Below are positions 16,961 through 24,905 of a stretch of 64,000 bases of DNA, one piece after another. Origin of the DNA: JAIEOG01 sp964519985 (GTDB taxonomy: Bacteria; Bdellovibrionota; FAC87; UBA2466); NCBI GenBank assembly GCA_964519985.1, contig CAZFMF010000001.1, positions 271,088-335,087 of the forward strand, written 5' to 3'. The translations under genes and the position numbers were made by a program. A model generated the notes under the pieces. It was given only the letters and a program-made list of their open reading frames with translations. It was not told the origin of the DNA and made no database searches. How positions within the stretch are numbered: position 1 is the stretch's first letter; every line of letters starts with the position of its first letter.

Positions 16961-17391
16961 AGGCGTTTCTTTTCTGGGTGATGGCGAGTAGTGCGCTGGC
17001 GGCGGAAAAGCCGATTTATCTGGAAGATCTCTTCACCGACCGTCTGGTACCGGTGGACTTGAAATCGAAACCGACGTTGGTGAGCTTTATTCAACCTAGC
17101 TGCATTCCGTGCAAAATGCAGTTGGAGGCGTTGGAGTGCATCCAGAAAAAATACGGCAAGGGCGTAACGGTCTTGGCCGTGCAATCGGTAGGGGACGCGC
17201 AGAGCCTAAAACGCGGCCTGAAGCCGATGCATTTGGGGTTTCCGGTGTTGAAAGGCACGCCGAAGTTCTTGGCGGCGTATGAAGCGGATCAGACGCCGAC
17301 GCCGATGACGGTGTTTTTCCAAAAGGGAAAACCGACCGAGCGGATTTTAGGGGCTCAGCCCTGTGAATTCTGGATGGAGCGGGTGAAATGA
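16957..17391 (+). CDS. Exported thioredoxin-like (TlpA-type) protein
   Basis: This 144-residue protein has a short signal peptide (MKAFLFWVMASSALAAEK) and a thioredoxin fold with the active site C49-I-P-C52 (FIQPSCIPCKM) and a cis-Pro region near TPTPMTVFF. It would act in the periplasm as a disulfide reductase or isomerase. It is sandwiched with four-base overlaps between the CxxC-bearing TonB receptor and the Fur-family regulator. It may therefore keep the cysteines of the receptor plug or of the His/Cys-rich partner reduced. That link is inference. Confidence 0.82.
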   Translation: MKAFLFWVMASSALAAEKPIYLEDLFTDRLVPVDLKSKPTLVSFIQPSCIPCKMQLEALECIQKKYGKGVTVLAVQSVGDAQSLKRGLKPMHLGFPVLKGTPKFLAAYEADQTPTPMTVFFQKGKPTERILGAQPCEFWMERVK

Positions 17392-17795
17392 TCGTTTCGG
17401 CACCTGAGCGTCTGCGCGCCGCCCACTTGAAGGTCACGCAACCGCGCCTCGCCTTGCTCAATGAACTGGGAAGGGGTCACGGCCCGTTCTCGCCGGAGGA
17501 GCTTTACGCCAAGCTCGATCCGACGCTCTGCGATCTCGTGACCGTGTACCGAAGTCTGAACGCCTTCGAAGAAAAGGGTTTGGTGCGCAAATGCGTGTTC
17601 GGCGATGGGCGCATGCGCTACGAGATCCAAGAAGGCGGCCATCACCACCATCACTTGGTTTGCCGCCGCTGCGGCAAAGTCAAAGAACTCCCCACCTGTG
17701 CCCTCGATGCCCTAGAAACTTCTTTCAAAGAGTCCGGCTACTCGAACATCTCCCACTCCCTAGAATTCTTCGGCACCTGCCCCACCTGTTCCTAA
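17388..17795 (+). CDS. Fur-family metalloregulator
   Basis: This 135-residue Fur/Zur/Mur-type repressor has an N-terminal winged helix (VTQPRLALLNEL; recognition-helix region TVYRSLNAFEEKGLV). Its dimer and metal domain contains HHHHHLVCRRCGK and a second cysteine pair, GTCPTC. The two CxxC pairs fit a structural zinc site. Which metal it senses cannot be decided. The ATG overlaps the thioredoxin gene stop (ATGA), making it the last gene of the receptor operon and probably the autoregulator acting at 14300-14318. Its stop codon lies inside a dispersed repeat. Confidence 0.9.
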   Translation: MIVSAPERLRAAHLKVTQPRLALLNELGRGHGPFSPEELYAKLDPTLCDLVTVYRSLNAFEEKGLVRKCVFGDGRMRYEIQEGGHHHHHLVCRRCGKVKELPTCALDALETSFKESGYSNISHSLEFFGTCPTCS

Positions 17796-17925
17796 AAGGT
17801 GCCCATCTACTTTAGGTCCTAAAAGGTGCCGGGTGCGATGTTGTGTCAAAAGCCACCCGATACTTTTAGAAGGCGCCTTTTGCGCATCGCGGAGCGATGC
17901 GGGTTTGCTTCGCTTCGCTCGCAAT
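17791..17925. repeat. Composite intergenic repeat (AAAAGGTGCC type plus CATTGCGAG type)
   Basis: The stretch starts with CCTAAAAGGTGCCCATCTAC, repeated nearly exactly at 43583. It continues with a second AAAAGGTGCC and a degenerate inverted copy (AGGCGCCTTTT), then GCATCGCGGAGCGATGC, a hairpin, and ends in CGCTCGCAATGA, the end of the second family. It fills the gap between convergent fur and smpB. Confidence 0.75.
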
Positions 17926-17927
17926 GA

Positions 17928-18395
17928 CTAGCGGCGGTGGGATTTTTGGACTTTGGCCATCTCGCGTTTGACGTCGCGTTCTTTGGTGGATTCGCGTTTG
18001 TCGAAGGACTTCTTGCCGCGGCCGAGGGCGATTTCGACTTTGGCGATGCCCTTTTTGAAGTAGATCTTCAGTGGCACCAGGCTGTAGCCCTTGATTTCCA
18101 CTTTGCCCCAGAGCTTTTTCAGCTCGTCCGCTTTCATCAGGAGTTTGCGCGTGCGCAATTCCTCGTGATTCTGCTGGTTGCCGTGGGTGTACGGCGCGAT
18201 GTGCGAATTGAGCAGAAAAAGCTCGTTGCGGGTAAAGACGGCGTACGCATCGGCGAGATTGGCTTTGCCATCGCGGAGCGACTTCACTTCCGTGCCCTTC
18301 AAGACCATTCCGCACTCGTAGCGTTCTTCGATGAAGTAGTTGTGTCGGGCTTTGCGGTTCTCGCAAACGATCTTGATTCCGCCGTCGTCAGCCAT
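17928..18395 (-). CDS. smpB: SsrA-binding protein SmpB
   Basis: The 155-residue protein is SmpB, which binds tmRNA and delivers it to stalled ribosomes. Family landmarks are clear: NRKARHNYFIEERYECG, VLKGTEVKSLRDGKANLADA, the PYTHGNQQNHE segment, the LWGKVEIKGYSLVPLKIYFK core and a basic C-terminal tail (KKSFDKRESTKERDVKREM). The ATG overlaps the end of the DUF502 gene by eight bases. It is last in the panB-panC-DUF502-smpB operon. The tmRNA gene itself was not seen in the window. Confidence 0.96.
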   Translation of the reverse strand: MADDGGIKIVCENRKARHNYFIEERYECGMVLKGTEVKSLRDGKANLADAYAVFTRNELFLLNSHIAPYTHGNQQNHEELRTRKLLMKADELKKLWGKVEIKGYSLVPLKIYFKKGIAKVEIALGRGKKSFDKRESTKERDVKREMAKVQKSHRR

Positions 18396-18999
18396 GGTGC
18401 TTCACGATTTCGTTCTCATCGAGCGTCACAATCCCCATCGAGATGGCAATCTTGAATGCGCTCTGCACCGGAATGTCCAAGGGGATGAGATCCGATTCCT
18501 TGACGAGCAAGTAGAACCCACTGGTCGGATTCGGCGCACACGGAACGAAAACGTTCACGTAGCCGGGTTCGAGGTGGGCGGTGATGCGCTTATCCGGGGT
18601 GCCGGTACGAAAACCAATCGAGAGTAGACCTGTCGAAGGGAAGCGGACCAAAACGGCATCATGAAACTTGTCGGATTGCGGGTTCAGCATCGTTTCCAGG
18701 AACTTTTTTATCGTGCCGTAGATTCCGCCGGCTAGAGGCGTGCGTTTCAAAATGGCGTCGAAGAATGTGAAGAAGGCTTTCGCCAAGTGATTCTTCGCCA
18801 CGATCCCGATCAGAACGATAATGCTGAGCGCCAACAAGAGACCGAGGCCCGGAAAATCAAAGGGTAAGTGCTGGGTCGGCAAATAATTGCGGACATTGCC
18901 CTCTAAGGTGTTGATCAGCCAAAAAAGCAGGTTGAGGGTCGCGATGATTGGAACGAGGACTAAGACCCCCGTGATAAACGCGTTGCGCAGTTCCTTCAT
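18388..18999 (-). CDS. DUF502 family membrane protein
   Basis: This 203-residue inner-membrane protein has two hydrophobic helices (FITGVLVLVPIIATLNLLFWL and GLGLLLALSIIVLIGIVA) and a conserved C-terminal region (TPLAGGIYGTIKKFLETML, FVPCAPNPTSGFYLLVKESD) that identifies DUF502. The function of the family is unknown. It starts with an ATGA overlap on panC and overlaps smpB by eight bases, so it is co-expressed with both. Confidence 0.88.
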   Translation of the reverse strand: MKELRNAFITGVLVLVPIIATLNLLFWLINTLEGNVRNYLPTQHLPFDFPGLGLLLALSIIVLIGIVAKNHLAKAFFTFFDAILKRTPLAGGIYGTIKKFLETMLNPQSDKFHDAVLVRFPSTGLLSIGFRTGTPDKRITAHLEPGYVNVFVPCAPNPTSGFYLLVKESDLIPLDIPVQSAFKIAISMGIVTLDENEIVKHHG

Positions 19000-19859
19000 G
19001 GCAGCTCCCGCAGTGGCACATTGTCAATGAGACGCGTATTGCCCGCTTTTACGGCGATAAAGAGGCGCGGCATTGGAATTTCGGAAAGTCGGGTTTCGGT
19101 GGCGGCGGGCACGAGCGTGCGTTCCGGTGCCACCGTGAGATATTCGATCTTGAGCGGACTGGTTTCTAAAATATTCGCCGCGGCCGCCAACGCGTCGCCG
19201 ACGGTGGCCGAGGTTTGCCCTTGGGCGACGCCGATCGCGCGCTTCCAAGCTTCCGGAATCTTTGCCGCCCAGCTTCGCTCTTCGGAACTTAAGTAACGGT
19301 TACGGGAGGAAAGAGCCAGACCATCGGCTTCGCGCACGATCGGTTCGGGAATGATGGTCAACGGCAAGTTCAGATCTTCGGTCATTTGTTGGATGATGCG
19401 AAGCTGCTGAAAATCTTTTTCGCCAAAGACGGCGAAATCCGCTTGGGTGATCTGAAAGAGTTTCATGCAGACGGTCGTCACGCCTTCGAAGTGACCCGGT
19501 CGAGAGGCCCCGCAAAGATTTTCCGAAAGCAGGTTCACGCGCACGCGGGAGTGAAAGCCTTCGGGGTAAAAGTCCTTCTGAGTCGGAGAAATCAAGAGGT
19601 CAACATCAAGCTCCTCGAGTTTCTTCATGTCCTCTTCAAACGGGCGCGGGTAACGATCGAAGTCTTCGCCCGCGCCAAACTGCAGCGGGTTCACAAAGAT
19701 ACTGACGACGGTTTTTTGGCCAAAGCGTTTGGCGGTTTCGACTAAGCGAAGGTGCCCCTCGTGCAAGGCTCCCATCGTGGGCACGAACGCAATCTTGGCG
19801 TCGCGCTTCCATCGCACCGTCATTTCCTGAATCACTTGCGGGGAATTCAGTACGAGCAT
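18996..19859 (-). CDS. panC: Pantothenate synthetase
   Basis: PanC condenses pantoate with beta-alanine using ATP, the last step to pantothenate (coenzyme A precursor). The 287-residue protein shows PTMGALHEGHLRLV with the nucleotide-binding HxGH-like motif, VSIFVNPLQFG, FGEKDFQQLRIIQQM and SSRNRYLS. The ATG at 19859 lies one base after the panB stop and removes 16 residues of an upstream open frame that overlaps panB. Length is typical. It works directly after PanB in the same operon. Confidence 0.96.
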   Translation of the reverse strand: MLVLNSPQVIQEMTVRWKRDAKIAFVPTMGALHEGHLRLVETAKRFGQKTVVSIFVNPLQFGAGEDFDRYPRPFEEDMKKLEELDVDLLISPTQKDFYPEGFHSRVRVNLLSENLCGASRPGHFEGVTTVCMKLFQITQADFAVFGEKDFQQLRIIQQMTEDLNLPLTIIPEPIVREADGLALSSRNRYLSSEERSWAAKIPEAWKRAIGVAQGQTSATVGDALAAAANILETSPLKIEYLTVAPERTLVPAATETRLSEIPMPRLFIAVKAGNTRLIDNVPLRELP

Positions 19860-19860
19860 T

Positions 19861-20670
19861 TTAAAAACTATGTTCCTCGTCGGGAAATCGGCCCGAGCGA
19901 ACTTCATCCGCGAACTGGCCGACCGCCTCCGTGACCAAAGAGGCCATCGCCGCGTAGTGTTTCACGAAACGGGGTTTGAAACTGGGATTGAGCCCCAAAA
20001 GATCCTGCATTACCAGCACCTGGCCGTCGCAGTCGATGCCGGCGCCGATTCCAATCGTGGGGACTTTCACGCGCGCGGTAATCTCCGCGGCCAAGTCGGA
20101 AGGCACGCCTTCCACGACGAGGCTGTAAACACCGGCATCTTCGAGGGCGATCGCGTCGTGCAGGATCGACGCGCGCGCGCTGTCCGACTTGCCCTGCACC
20201 TTAAATCCACCGAAGGCGTGAACACTTTGGGGCGTGAGTCCGATATGGCCCATCACCGGAATGCCGATCGAAACCAGGCGTTCCACGGTCTCCGCCATCG
20301 CGGCGCCGCCTTCCAATTTCACCGCTTCGGCGCCGCCTTCGGCGAGCAGACGGCTGGCGCTTTTCACCGCGTCACGAACGCTGGGTTGGTACGCGCCAAA
20401 CGGAAGATCGGCAACCAGGTGCGCGAGGCGCGCGGTGCTGGCCACGGCCTTCGTATGGTAAATGACATCTTCTAATGTCACGCCGAGCGTGGTCGGCCGG
20501 CCTTGGATCACCATTCCCATCGAATCGCCGACCAAGAGCACATCGCAAAAGGGGTCTAAAAGACGGGCGAAAGTGCAATCGTAGGCCGTAACGGCCACGA
20601 TTTTTTCGCCACCCTTACGCGCCCTTACGGTCGCGGCGGTCTGCTTCGTCGGGGAGGGGGTCTTCGACAT
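19861..20670 (-). CDS. panB: 3-methyl-2-oxobutanoate hydroxymethyltransferase
   Basis: PanB transfers a hydroxymethyl group from methylene-THF to ketoisovalerate to make ketopantoate. The 269-residue protein has the TIM-barrel motifs VAVTAYDCTFARLLD, LLVGDSMGMVIQG and GHIGLTPQSVHAFGGFKVQG. It also has VPTIGIGAGIDCDGQVLV, including the metal-binding region and the late catalytic Glu region (VVEGVP). The ATG at 20670 matches the family start; the longer open frame runs into a repeat. It is first in the pan operon. The ketopantoate reductase gene (panE) is not here. Confidence 0.96.
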   Translation of the reverse strand: MSKTPSPTKQTAATVRARKGGEKIVAVTAYDCTFARLLDPFCDVLLVGDSMGMVIQGRPTTLGVTLEDVIYHTKAVASTARLAHLVADLPFGAYQPSVRDAVKSASRLLAEGGAEAVKLEGGAAMAETVERLVSIGIPVMGHIGLTPQSVHAFGGFKVQGKSDSARASILHDAIALEDAGVYSLVVEGVPSDLAAEITARVKVPTIGIGAGIDCDGQVLVMQDLLGLNPSFKPRFVKHYAAMASLVTEAVGQFADEVRSGRFPDEEHSF

Positions 20671-20719
20671 GAGGACGGCACTATACCGAAGAAGAGGGGA
20701 ATGTAAAATCACCCCTCTG

Positions 20720-20778
20720 TCATTGCGAGGGAACCGAAGCAATCTCGCTCATAGATTGCTTCGCTGCGCTCGCAATGA
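20720..20778. repeat. Palindromic CATTGCGAG-type repeat
   Basis: TCATTGCGAG and CGAAGCAATCT face their complements AGATTGCTTCG and CTCGCAATGA, forming a long imperfect hairpin between panB and the FadL-like gene. Related partial copies lie near 17900, 26868, 43553 and 48780-48877. Confidence 0.75.
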
Positions 20779-20787
20779 CGGGGCCGT

Positions 20788-22110
20788 CTAAAGCTGTGAG
20801 GCTAAAGTGGCGCCGACGATCCAGGCTTGGCCGGCGATGGTGTAGCCGGGGGCGCCGATGGAGTCGGCCGCGGCTTTAACAACCGTGCGGGCTTTGAGGA
20901 AATGCGCCTGAGCGTGGAGAGTGAGAGAAAGTCCGTTGAAGAACAAAGGGTTGCCCAATTCCCGCTTTAGGCTGAGCCCGGCGACATGAGTGTCGGCGTC
21001 CAGCAGGTTTCCGATGCCGGAAAGATCCGCGATCGCGGTCGGGCGAAACTGATACCCGGCGCCTATCTTCCAACGGCGCCACCCGCGCCATTCGACCGAG
21101 GCGCGCGGGTTCCAGGTGTCGCGCATCGGGACATTCGCCGGCACGGTGGAACGATTATTTCCCGAGGCATCTCGCGTGGAGAGCATCATGTAGCGAGGTT
21201 GGTAGGCGCTCCAACGTTGCCACGAAATACCGACGGAAGCCGAGGCGACCGTCCAATTTTTCTGAACATCGCACTCTAGGATCGCAGGCTCAAAATACAA
21301 TGAACCTTGGACCTCGGCCGGTTGGTTGGCGACGTCCATGCCTCCCACATCCGCGATGCCGACAAACTTTTGGTAGAAAACCGGATTCACCGCCGCTCGG
21401 TACACCACTGCGCTGCTCCAGCTGTCCAAGGAGCCATACAGGCCGACGAGCCCCGCGGAGTTGAAACCGACATCCATGACCATTCGGCTCGAAGGATTTT
21501 CCGTCGTCAAAGCAGACTCGCCGACGCCGGAACTCGTCATGTAGAGCGAGAGCCCGCCGCCGAGAAAAAGGTGTCGTGGAATCAACTCCAATGCCCCACT
21601 GAAAGTGGCTTTGAACTGGGTGTCGGCAGCGCCGTAGCGGAGGGGAGTGAAATCATACGGTGACAAAGCGACCCACCGACGGGCTTGCCCCATCGGTCCC
21701 GAAAGTGCGAGGCCGACGCCCGCGCGATGATTCGGCCAAATGCCCAAAGAAAAAGGATGATTGTAGCCCGCCGCCCATAGCGACGTACGGGTTTGGGTGA
21801 GTTCCGCATTGCCGATGCGATCGGCGCCATCGCGGGTACGGTACCGACGGCTATCGAGCAAAACATTCGAGGGGTTCTTTATCTGAGTGTTTACCCAGCT
21901 GATATTGAACGAGAAGTGCTTTGCCGGGCTGGCGGCCAGTAGGGCGGGATTCAGCAAGGCCGCAAAGGGATTGTTCGGTTCGGCCGTCACACCCCCGACC
22001 CGGCCCGAGGTCGTTCCGTCCAGGCCATATGTTTGATCGTGTTGGGCACGCGCGGGCGCGGCAAAATACAGGACGACTAGGAGGCCTAGAATGCGCGCTT
22101 CTAATGTCAT
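20788..22110 (-). CDS. FadL/OmpP1-like outer-membrane protein
   Basis: This 440-residue protein has a signal peptide (cleavage near PARAQ). Its N-terminus, rich in Gly/Asn/Pro (GGVTAEPNNPFAALLNPALLA), resembles the hatch segment of FadL/TodX-type transporters for hydrophobic compounds. Alternating beta strands follow, ending in a terminal strand (AWIVGATLASQL). It follows rsmA by 15 bases on the same strand, so it may belong to that operon. Substrate unknown; a general barrel of another family is possible. Confidence 0.72.
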   Translation of the reverse strand: MTLEARILGLLVVLYFAAPARAQHDQTYGLDGTTSGRVGGVTAEPNNPFAALLNPALLAASPAKHFSFNISWVNTQIKNPSNVLLDSRRYRTRDGADRIGNAELTQTRTSLWAAGYNHPFSLGIWPNHRAGVGLALSGPMGQARRWVALSPYDFTPLRYGAADTQFKATFSGALELIPRHLFLGGGLSLYMTSSGVGESALTTENPSSRMVMDVGFNSAGLVGLYGSLDSWSSAVVYRAAVNPVFYQKFVGIADVGGMDVANQPAEVQGSLYFEPAILECDVQKNWTVASASVGISWQRWSAYQPRYMMLSTRDASGNNRSTVPANVPMRDTWNPRASVEWRGWRRWKIGAGYQFRPTAIADLSGIGNLLDADTHVAGLSLKRELGNPLFFNGLSLTLHAQAHFLKARTVVKAAADSIGAPGYTIAGQAWIVGATLASQL

Positions 22111-22125
22111 GGACTGCCTATAGCG

Positions 22126-22950
22126 CTACACCGTTGGGCTAGGCTCGGCAACGAAAAGCCCCAGACGTTCGCCGAGTATTCGGTATTGTTCGGGAGAAAG
22201 CTCTTCCGGTCGGGCGTTAGAGGAGACGCCCAACGCCTCCAGGGCTTCGTCGGTAGATCGCCCCGGCAACGCCGTCTTGAGATTGTTCGAAAGTTTCTTC
22301 CGCCGCTGCTGAAATGCCCCGCGCACAAACGCCCGGAAGGCGTCGGGGATGCGAGGCCCGCGCGGGCGGTAGCGAAGCGCCTCGGAGTCGACATCGGGAA
22401 CGGGGTAAAACGCGCCCGGCGGGATAATACCGAGGCTTTCCACTTCAAACTGCAACTGCATCAAAACGGTGAGCGCGCCGTAAGCCGGCGTGCGGGGTTC
22501 GGCATTCACCCGGGCGGCAAATTCGCGCTGATAGGTCAGCACCATCTGGACCGGCGGCGTAGGTAACTCGGCCAAGGCGAAAGTGATCACCGATGAGAGA
22601 TGGTACGGCAGGTTGGAAAGCACGGTAATGCGTTTGCCGGCCGAAAGGGTTTTCAAATCCTGATCGAGAACATCGCCTTCGATGAGGAGCATGCCGGGAA
22701 TGGTTTGGCGTAGGTGTTCCGAGAGTTTTCGATCGTACTCAAAAAGCGTGACCGGCTTGCTGGCTTTTTCTACGAGAGGGCGCGTGAGGGCACCCAAACC
22801 CGGGCCAATTTCCCAAACCGCATCGGCATCCACCGCGAGGGTTTCTTTCACTAAGCGTTCAGCCCAATGCGGAGAAAGCAGAAAATTCTGGCTGAGACTT
22901 TTGCGGGCGGCCGCCCCTAACGAATCCAGAATGACCTTGGGGTGGCTCAC
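22126..22950 (-). CDS. rsmA: 16S rRNA dimethyladenosine transferase
   Basis: RsmA (KsgA) dimethylates two adjacent adenines near the 3' end of 16S rRNA. The 274-residue protein shows KSLSQNFLLS, the SAM motif WEIGPGLGALTRPL, the acidic EYDRKL, the catalytic NLPYHLSS and PVPDVDSEALR. The GTG at 22950 forms a GTGA overlap with the tsaD stop. A longer open frame starting inside tsaD was rejected. The C-terminal domain is complete. Confidence 0.94.
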   Translation of the reverse strand: MSHPKVILDSLGAAARKSLSQNFLLSPHWAERLVKETLAVDADAVWEIGPGLGALTRPLVEKASKPVTLFEYDRKLSEHLRQTIPGMLLIEGDVLDQDLKTLSAGKRITVLSNLPYHLSSVITFALAELPTPPVQMVLTYQREFAARVNAEPRTPAYGALTVLMQLQFEVESLGIIPPGAFYPVPDVDSEALRYRPRGPRIPDAFRAFVRGAFQQRRKKLSNNLKTALPGRSTDEALEALGVSSNARPEELSPEQYRILGERLGLFVAEPSPTV

Positions 22951-23951
22951 GCGAGCTCCGCATGGGCAATTGGAGTGGCAGTCCAAGGTGCGTTTTCCAA
23001 ACGCCCTTCTTTTTCCAGTAGGGCCGCGAGCAAACCCACCATCGCCGCATTGTCGGAGCAATGGCGCGGCGGCGGGAAATAAGCCCCCGGCAATTTTTCC
23101 CGCAGGCGGCTATTGCAGGCGACGCCACCCGCCACTACGATCTGGCCTACGCCCAGTGCCCTTTGGCTCGATTCGACTCTATCGACAAGCGCATCGATGA
23201 TCGCTTCTTGGGCGGATGCGGCCAGTGCCAGTCGATCGGCGTCGGAGAGCGGTTCGAGTTTGCGGATCTGATTCGCCACCGAGGTCTTGAGGCCCGAAAA
23301 CGAAAATTGAAAATCATCCGGTTTGCTGCGCGGAAAAGCAAATCGCGCGCGGTCTTCCGGAGTAGCCGATTCGCGCACCCATTTGTCGATGCGCGGCCCC
23401 GCCGGGTAGGGAAGTTGGAGCAGTTTTCCGATCTTATCGAACGCCTCGCCGGCGGCATCATCGAGTGTTCCGCCCAACCAGCGATAACGCGCGGGGCTTT
23501 CCGCGTGAAAGAGTTCGGTATGGCCGCCGCTTACCACCAACGCCAACCACGGAAATTTTGGCGGCTCGCCACCTTCGAGCGAAATCAAACACGGGGAAAA
23601 AAGGTGCGCTTGTAAGTGGTCATGGATCGAAAAGGGCTTTTTCAGCGCAAAGGCCAATGACTTGGCGTACGTGACGCCGACCAGAAGCGCGCCAATGAGG
23701 CCGGGCCGATGGGTCACGGCGATATGGTCGATTTCGTTGAGCGCCAAACCCGCACGGGCCAGCGCCTCGCGAACCGCCAATGGCAAGGCTTTTAGGTGCT
23801 CGCGGCTAGCGACCTCCGGAACGATGCCGCCGTAGGCTTCCATGCTTTGGGTGTGCGAGAGCACGACATCGGCGCATAGTTTCCAAGCGTCGGTATCGAC
23901 GATGGCGGCGCAGGATTCGTCGCAGCTCGTATCAATGGCCAGGATCTTCAC
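22947..23951 (-). CDS. tsaD: tRNA t6A37 threonylcarbamoyltransferase TsaD
   Basis: TsaD transfers threonylcarbamoyl to A37 of ANN-decoding tRNAs, working with TsaB and TsaE. The 334-residue protein shows the family N-terminus (ILAIDTSCDESCAAIVD), GIVPEVASREHLKAL with metal-binding His, VTHRPGLIGALLVGV, ALVVSGGHTEL and a C-terminal Asp region (HCSDNAAMVG). Length is typical. It is coupled to rsmA by a GTGA overlap and starts 15 bases after the TIGR02147 gene. Confidence 0.96.
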   Translation of the reverse strand: MKILAIDTSCDESCAAIVDTDAWKLCADVVLSHTQSMEAYGGIVPEVASREHLKALPLAVREALARAGLALNEIDHIAVTHRPGLIGALLVGVTYAKSLAFALKKPFSIHDHLQAHLFSPCLISLEGGEPPKFPWLALVVSGGHTELFHAESPARYRWLGGTLDDAAGEAFDKIGKLLQLPYPAGPRIDKWVRESATPEDRARFAFPRSKPDDFQFSFSGLKTSVANQIRKLEPLSDADRLALAASAQEAIIDALVDRVESSQRALGVGQIVVAGGVACNSRLREKLPGAYFPPPRHCSDNAAMVGLLAALLEKEGRLENAPWTATPIAHAELA

Positions 23952-23966
23952 GGGCGGAAAGTGCCA

Positions 23967-24776
23967 CTAAACCTTAAACAAGTCCATCGTTAGCGCGAAA
24001 AGGTCTTCTTCGTTCGGCTCGGCCAGTACCGGCTCGAGTCGCTCAATCAAATGGAGCATCCAATTGCGCAGGAGTTCCGCGTTGGCCTTTGAAAGCGCAA
24101 TGGGCCCAGAGTAGTGCAGGTTGATGGGGTCATCGACATCTAGGGCGGTCAAAGCGCGAATCCGCCAATTCGAATTGTGTTTGTGAATCATCAGGTTGTC
24201 GTGCTTCAGGTGCATGCGCCGACCGGTGGCGGCGAGGTAGCCTTCGGCGTTCTCCGCCACAATTCCCGTTTCCTGTAAGAACGCGATCGTATCCATCACC
24301 GAGGCCACCGGGAGTTTCAGGCGATCCGCAATCGCCTTCGGTGTCCATTTGCCCGGCACCATTAAGAGCACGTGAATCGCCGATGGGATCCAGTTGCTGT
24401 AGTAGCGGTGCATGCTTTCTTGGGTGAGGGATTGTTCCGGTTTCACCCGCTCGCTGATTTTCTGATGTTTTGCCCGCAAGCTGTCGAGTTGCACACCGTA
24501 GTGTTTGCGTAAGCTCGCCGTGCCGGCCCGCCCGTGGTGCACGAGGAGTAGGAAGAACTTCCCTTCGTCGCCGGTGTGTTCCAAGAATTCATCGACGAGC
24601 ACCGCATGTTCGAGACTGAAGTGCGGTTTGCCGGTGAGCACTTGCGTCACGAACGCCGGTTGGCATTTCAAGTGCGCGGCGAGTCGCGCCCGAATGCCTC
24701 GCTCCGGACCGGTCGTCGGCAGACGCACCGCGAGATAGTTTTTATAGTCGATAAAATCGAAGATGGTTCGATTCAT
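23967..24776 (-). CDS. TIGR02147-family putative regulator
   Basis: This 269-residue protein has the pattern of TIGR02147 proteins, which are abundant in Bdellovibrionota and Fibrobacteres: an N-terminal IFDFIDYKNYLAVRL, a helix-turn-helix-like segment (RARLAAHLKCQPAFVTQVLTG) and a central HHGRAGTASLRKHY region. A second winged-helix-like part (PKAIADRLKLPVASVMDTIAFLQETGIV) follows. The family is thought to act in transcription but is little studied. It diverges from the secreted protease across a 129-base AT-rich gap holding an inverted repeat, so it may control that gene, itself and the tsaD run. Confidence 0.82.
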   Translation of the reverse strand: MNRTIFDFIDYKNYLAVRLPTTGPERGIRARLAAHLKCQPAFVTQVLTGKPHFSLEHAVLVDEFLEHTGDEGKFFLLLVHHGRAGTASLRKHYGVQLDSLRAKHQKISERVKPEQSLTQESMHRYYSNWIPSAIHVLLMVPGKWTPKAIADRLKLPVASVMDTIAFLQETGIVAENAEGYLAATGRRMHLKHDNLMIHKHNSNWRIRALTALDVDDPINLHYSGPIALSKANAELLRNWMLHLIERLEPVLAEPNEEDLFALTMDLFKV

Positions 24777-24812
24777 TATTCAATTTTAAGTCCCCACTTA
24801 ATATTTACTAAC

Positions 24813-24829
24813 CATTTTTAGAAAAAATG
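24813..24829. promoter_or_regulatory. Candidate operator: CATTTTT/AAAAATG inverted repeat
   Basis: A seven-base inverted repeat with a three-base spacer sits in the AT-rich gap between the divergent TIGR02147 regulator and the secreted protease. Position and symmetry suggest a regulator site, but AT-rich palindromes of this size can arise by chance. Confidence 0.3.
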
Positions 24830-24905
24830 AATGGGAAGCAAATCCCCGATCTTCGATGATCAAATCAGATAGTATTTCTAAACAGAAAAAATATTGGGGG
24901 ATGAG

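Noticed and set aside
22951..23061. Extended N-terminus of rsmA
   Set aside because: It lies inside tsaD, is Cys/Gly/Arg-rich and unlike RsmA; GTG at 22950 gives the family start.
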